A stretch of 21,324 bases of DNA from Rhizophagus sp. LPA8_4_AMF. Lineage: Eukaryota > Glomeromycota > Glomeromycetes > Glomerales > Glomeraceae. Location: positions 1 to 21,324 of the forward strand of contig JADRCO010001211.1 of the NCBI GenBank assembly GCA_021464525.1. Reading direction: 5' to 3'. Position 1 is the stretch's first letter, and every line of letters begins with the position of its first letter. Position numbers and translations under genes: made by a program. The notes below the pieces were generated by a model, which saw only the letters and a program-made list of their open reading frames with translations, made no database searches and was not told the origin of the DNA. This document shows, piece by piece, positions 18,767-21,324 of this stretch.

Positions 18767-19037
18767 CAGGTTTTATCCCATAATTTTTTTTTGATGACGC
18801 AACGCGATGTTTCTAATAAAACTACCGGCGAGATTTGTTATAGGTTTATTTTAAACAATAAGTAAACTTGTAGCTAAAAGGTTAAAAGAGCAATATAGAG
18901 AACGTTTTGCAAAATAAACGATTAAACGATTACCACGATGGTTTAGTCGATGGTTTTGGGACGCGCTTTATAATTTTTTGTAGAAACACGATGAATCACG
19001 TGATATTATTTTTTATTGATCTTCATTATTATATCCT

Positions 19038-19043
19038 TTTATT
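19038..19043 (-). terminator. Candidate poly(A) signal of the WBP11-family gene
   Basis: AATAAA on the minus strand begins about 40 bases after the TAA at 19082. Close, plausible spacing; motif only. Confidence 0.4.
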
Positions 19044-19081
19044 AATTCACAAAAAAAAAAAAAATCAAAGAAACAATCAAT

Positions 19082-21129
19082 TTACAATAAATCTTGCATC
19101 TCCGCCATAAATTTCTCATATTCATCAGCTTTCTTTTTCTTTGCTTTCTTTGCAGGTGAAGGTGCACTACTTGACGTAATTCCTCCTTTTAATTGTGAAG
19201 AATCAACTTCTGATGATTTTTGTTGTTCTTGTAATAAAGGTATTGCAGTAGAAGCAGATCTTTTAGCAGGTGTAATAGTTGACAATTCATCTATTAAACC
19301 ATCATCAATATTGGGTGCAGCATTGACAATAGGTCTTGCTACTTTAGGTTTACTAGCGGCCGCCTTCTTCCTTAGCAAAGCAGTTGGTACTAGAGTTGTC
19401 AATTCCTTTTGAAGATTTCTAACTTGAGGTGCAGCCTGTATAACTGGTGTTGCAGTCGCAGCATTTGCTGCAGCTTTATTATACTGACTATTAGTAGTTT
19501 TCGTATTGTTTGATATTGATTGTTGTGAAAATGTTCGTGAAGATATGTTATTACTATTTGGTATCTGAGGTGGTGGTCCGTAATGAGAAACTTGTGAACT
19601 AAAGGGTGGAGGTCTAGGATGCGGCATATCCATAGGTCTCACAGGATAACCTTGACTTTGCATTGAATGCATTGGCGCTGGTGGTGGTGATGAGAACGGA
19701 TTTGGACCTAACGGGTTAAAATATTAGATTATTTTACATTTCTCTCATATAATATAATAAATACTTTGACTTACCTATACCAGATGCAAATGCTGAAGGA
19801 GGAGGTGGTCTTACATTTTGTCTTTGGCTTTGTGACGCTAAAGGACCATTAAATATAAAGGTACCGGGTGGTGGGGGAAATGGTAGGCCTTGATGATTGA
19901 ATCCGAATGGTGGATGAGTCGGTGATGGCCTAGCCATAGCTGAAGAATGTGAATATGGTGATATGTTAGAATTTGGTGGTGGACCAGGAGGCAAATCTGG
20001 TAATTCATCGTCATCAGATTCTTCTTTTTTAGGGGGTGGACCCGGAGGTAGTTCAGGTAATTCGTCATCAGATTCTTTTGTGGGTGGAGCGCCTAGAGGT
20101 AATGGAATATCCTCATCTGATTCCTGTTTATCTTCTGACATAAATTCGTTAATTAGATCGGTTAAAAATAAAAAAAATAAATCAATAATAAAAGAAATAC
20201 ATACCAGCTTCAGAGCCATTATCAGAATCTCCACTTCCACTATCGTCTGCCTCAGAAGAATCTTCTTTTTCTTCCTCAGCTGAAATAAATGTCAAAATGA
20301 GTAAATGATTAATAGAATAAGTTTATAATGAACATAATCATAAGTGATCTTATATATAAATTACATTTGACACCAACACCGGGTGGCGGTAATCCAGAAG
20401 GATTTAAGGTTGGGTGGAAATATACAGGAACATGTTCTTTCGTTGTAGGTTTCTCTCTTAAATTATTATTATAAAATTGATTTAATATTTTAACAAAGAA
20501 TTAAATATGATCACAAAAAACATAATTATACAACTCGTACTTTTGTAAATTCACTCCATGAGCCTAAATTATTAGAGATGATTTTTAGTTATAAATATTC
20601 AACAAATTAATTCAGGAAAAAAAAAAGTAAGCTACCTTTTTAGTTTCAAATATCTTTTTAAGTTTATCTTCCAAATCTTTTAATTTAGCTTTTCCATTTT
20701 TATCCAATCTCTTTTCTCTGTCTAAAAAAAGATCAATTAGTTTGTTAGAGAACATCCTTTGTTTTTAAAAAGAAATAAAAATATTCCAATTAAAGAATAA
20801 ATTTTATGATAACAAACCGAGCGCTCTGTATCGGGCTATCTCTTCTTCAAGTTTTGATGTATCTTTATGTACCATTACAAGTGTTCTAACTCGTTTTCTT
20901 TCGGCCTTATTCTATATAATTAAATAAAATTGTTGGTTATACAATTAATTAATAAATTAACATAGTACAATTATTGCAAACCTTTTTGATTTCCTTCTGC
21001 CGCATCGCTTTGCCTAATATTTGAAAAACAAAATTAGTTGGTATGAAATCATAAATATCGAAAGAATATTAATAACTTACGATGAGCGTCTGCGGGGTTA
21101 AGTATCCTTCCACTCTTCTTTTTAACCAT
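19082..21129 (-). CDS. WBP11: WBP11-family pre-mRNA splicing protein (9 exons, 478 aa)
   Basis: Minus-strand exons: 21129-21081, 21013-20982, 20911-20818, 20721-20636, 20563-20541, 20456-20365, 20279-20205, 20134-19775, 19707-19082. All introns are GT-AG and frame-consistent. Start: MVKKKSGRILNPADAHRKAM, then RQKEIKKNKAERKRVR, the typical Lys/Arg-rich Wbp11 N-terminus. A charged coiled-coil follows to about residue 88, then HVPVYFHPTLNPSGLPPPG, an acidic Glu/Asp/Ser stretch, and Pro-rich repeats (LPxLPPGPPP twice, PPPPG) of the kind bound by WW domains. The C-terminus has ELTTLVPTALLRKK, like the conserved F/LVPTAL motif of WBP11, and ends DEYEKFMAEMQDLL, like the family end. WBP11 acts in the nucleus in the spliceosome and binds Pro-rich-domain partners. 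It is shorter than the roughly 640-residue animal protein. The Pro-rich part lies mostly in the two long 3' exons. Confidence 0.9.
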
Positions 21130-21324
21130 TTTTTCGATCTCGAAACAACGAAATTATTAAATTAAATATTTTTGTGAAGAAATTAATTCGTATGTATATA
21201 ATGTCAAAAATGCTAAAATTCTGTATTACATAAGGGCAATCTTCCCGGTAATACCTAGGGGATAGATAAATAAACGGGGGGTCCAACTTAGGGTTACACA
21301 AATTGATGGATCACGAATTGAACT
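21130..21324. promoter_or_regulatory. Upstream region of the WBP11-family gene
   Basis: This probably contains the promoter of the WBP11-family gene. A G/C-richer segment (21240-21300) with GGTAATACCTAGGGG and GGGGGGTCC stands out from A+T-rich surroundings. No TATA box close to the start was identified. Confidence 0.3.

Larger units (their letters stand above)
18726..19081. other. Intergenic between gag-MIR copy 4 and the WBP11-family gene
   Basis: This holds the copy 4 promoter and the 3' end of the WBP11-family transcript. A second ATCACGTGAT palindrome (18995-19004) and a segment with repeated AAACGATTA and GGTTTAGTCGATGG words (18916-18957) lie in it. The plus-strand open frames here have no support. 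Confidence 0.45.

Noticed and set aside
19963-20283. Plus-strand Gly/Ser-rich frame
   Set aside because: It is antisense to the Pro/Glu-rich exons 7 and 8 of the WBP11-family gene. Pro-rich codons read backwards give Gly-rich frames.

Overview
This window looks like nuclear DNA of an arbuscular-mycorrhizal fungus (Glomeromycotina, Rhizophagus irregularis-like). The DNA is very A+T-rich. Genes have many short introns with GTAAGT/GTATGT-type donors and AG acceptors. One gene is a recognisable eukaryotic splicing factor, and much of the rest is a tandem family plus mobile-element debris. The organism call is an inference from gene style and from my memory of similar proteins in that genus, not from a search.

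Layout. (1) 1310-3829, plus strand: two tandem paralogous genes for small four-helix membrane proteins, probably MARVEL-like. They share intron positions and phases, including a 29-nt micro-exon. (2) 3830-6480: A+T-rich intergenic DNA with decayed coding-like patches. (3) 6481-18725, minus strand: a tandem array of a four-exon gene family. Its product joins a retrotransposon gag/capsid-like domain to a MIR-type beta-trefoil. Three copies read as intact (6481-7798, 15349-16755, 17413-18725). One is frameshifted (13333-14563), one is a decayed 3' half (7965-8803), and one survives only as a promoter plus start codon (about 12614-12660). Shorter gag relics lie between units. (4) 8804-12613: a block richer in G+C interrupts the array. 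It carries a gene for a probable Uma2-like PD-(D/E)XK nuclease, a broken NUMOD/HNH endonuclease gene, a pair of hairpin direct repeats and a decayed coiled-coil gene. (5) 19082-21129, minus strand: a nine-exon gene for a WBP11-family spliceosomal protein, the only clear housekeeping gene.

How the parts relate. The WBP11 and MARVEL genes look like ordinary single-locus genes flanking a dynamic region. The gag-MIR array is the most interesting part: its units show every stage of birth and decay, one copy carries an in-frame Asp/Tyr microsatellite in a loop of the trefoil, and a nuclease-bearing block appears to have split one unit. Exon models were built by hand from splice signals, frame continuity and comparison between copies. 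They agree in phase throughout, but no transcript data were available.
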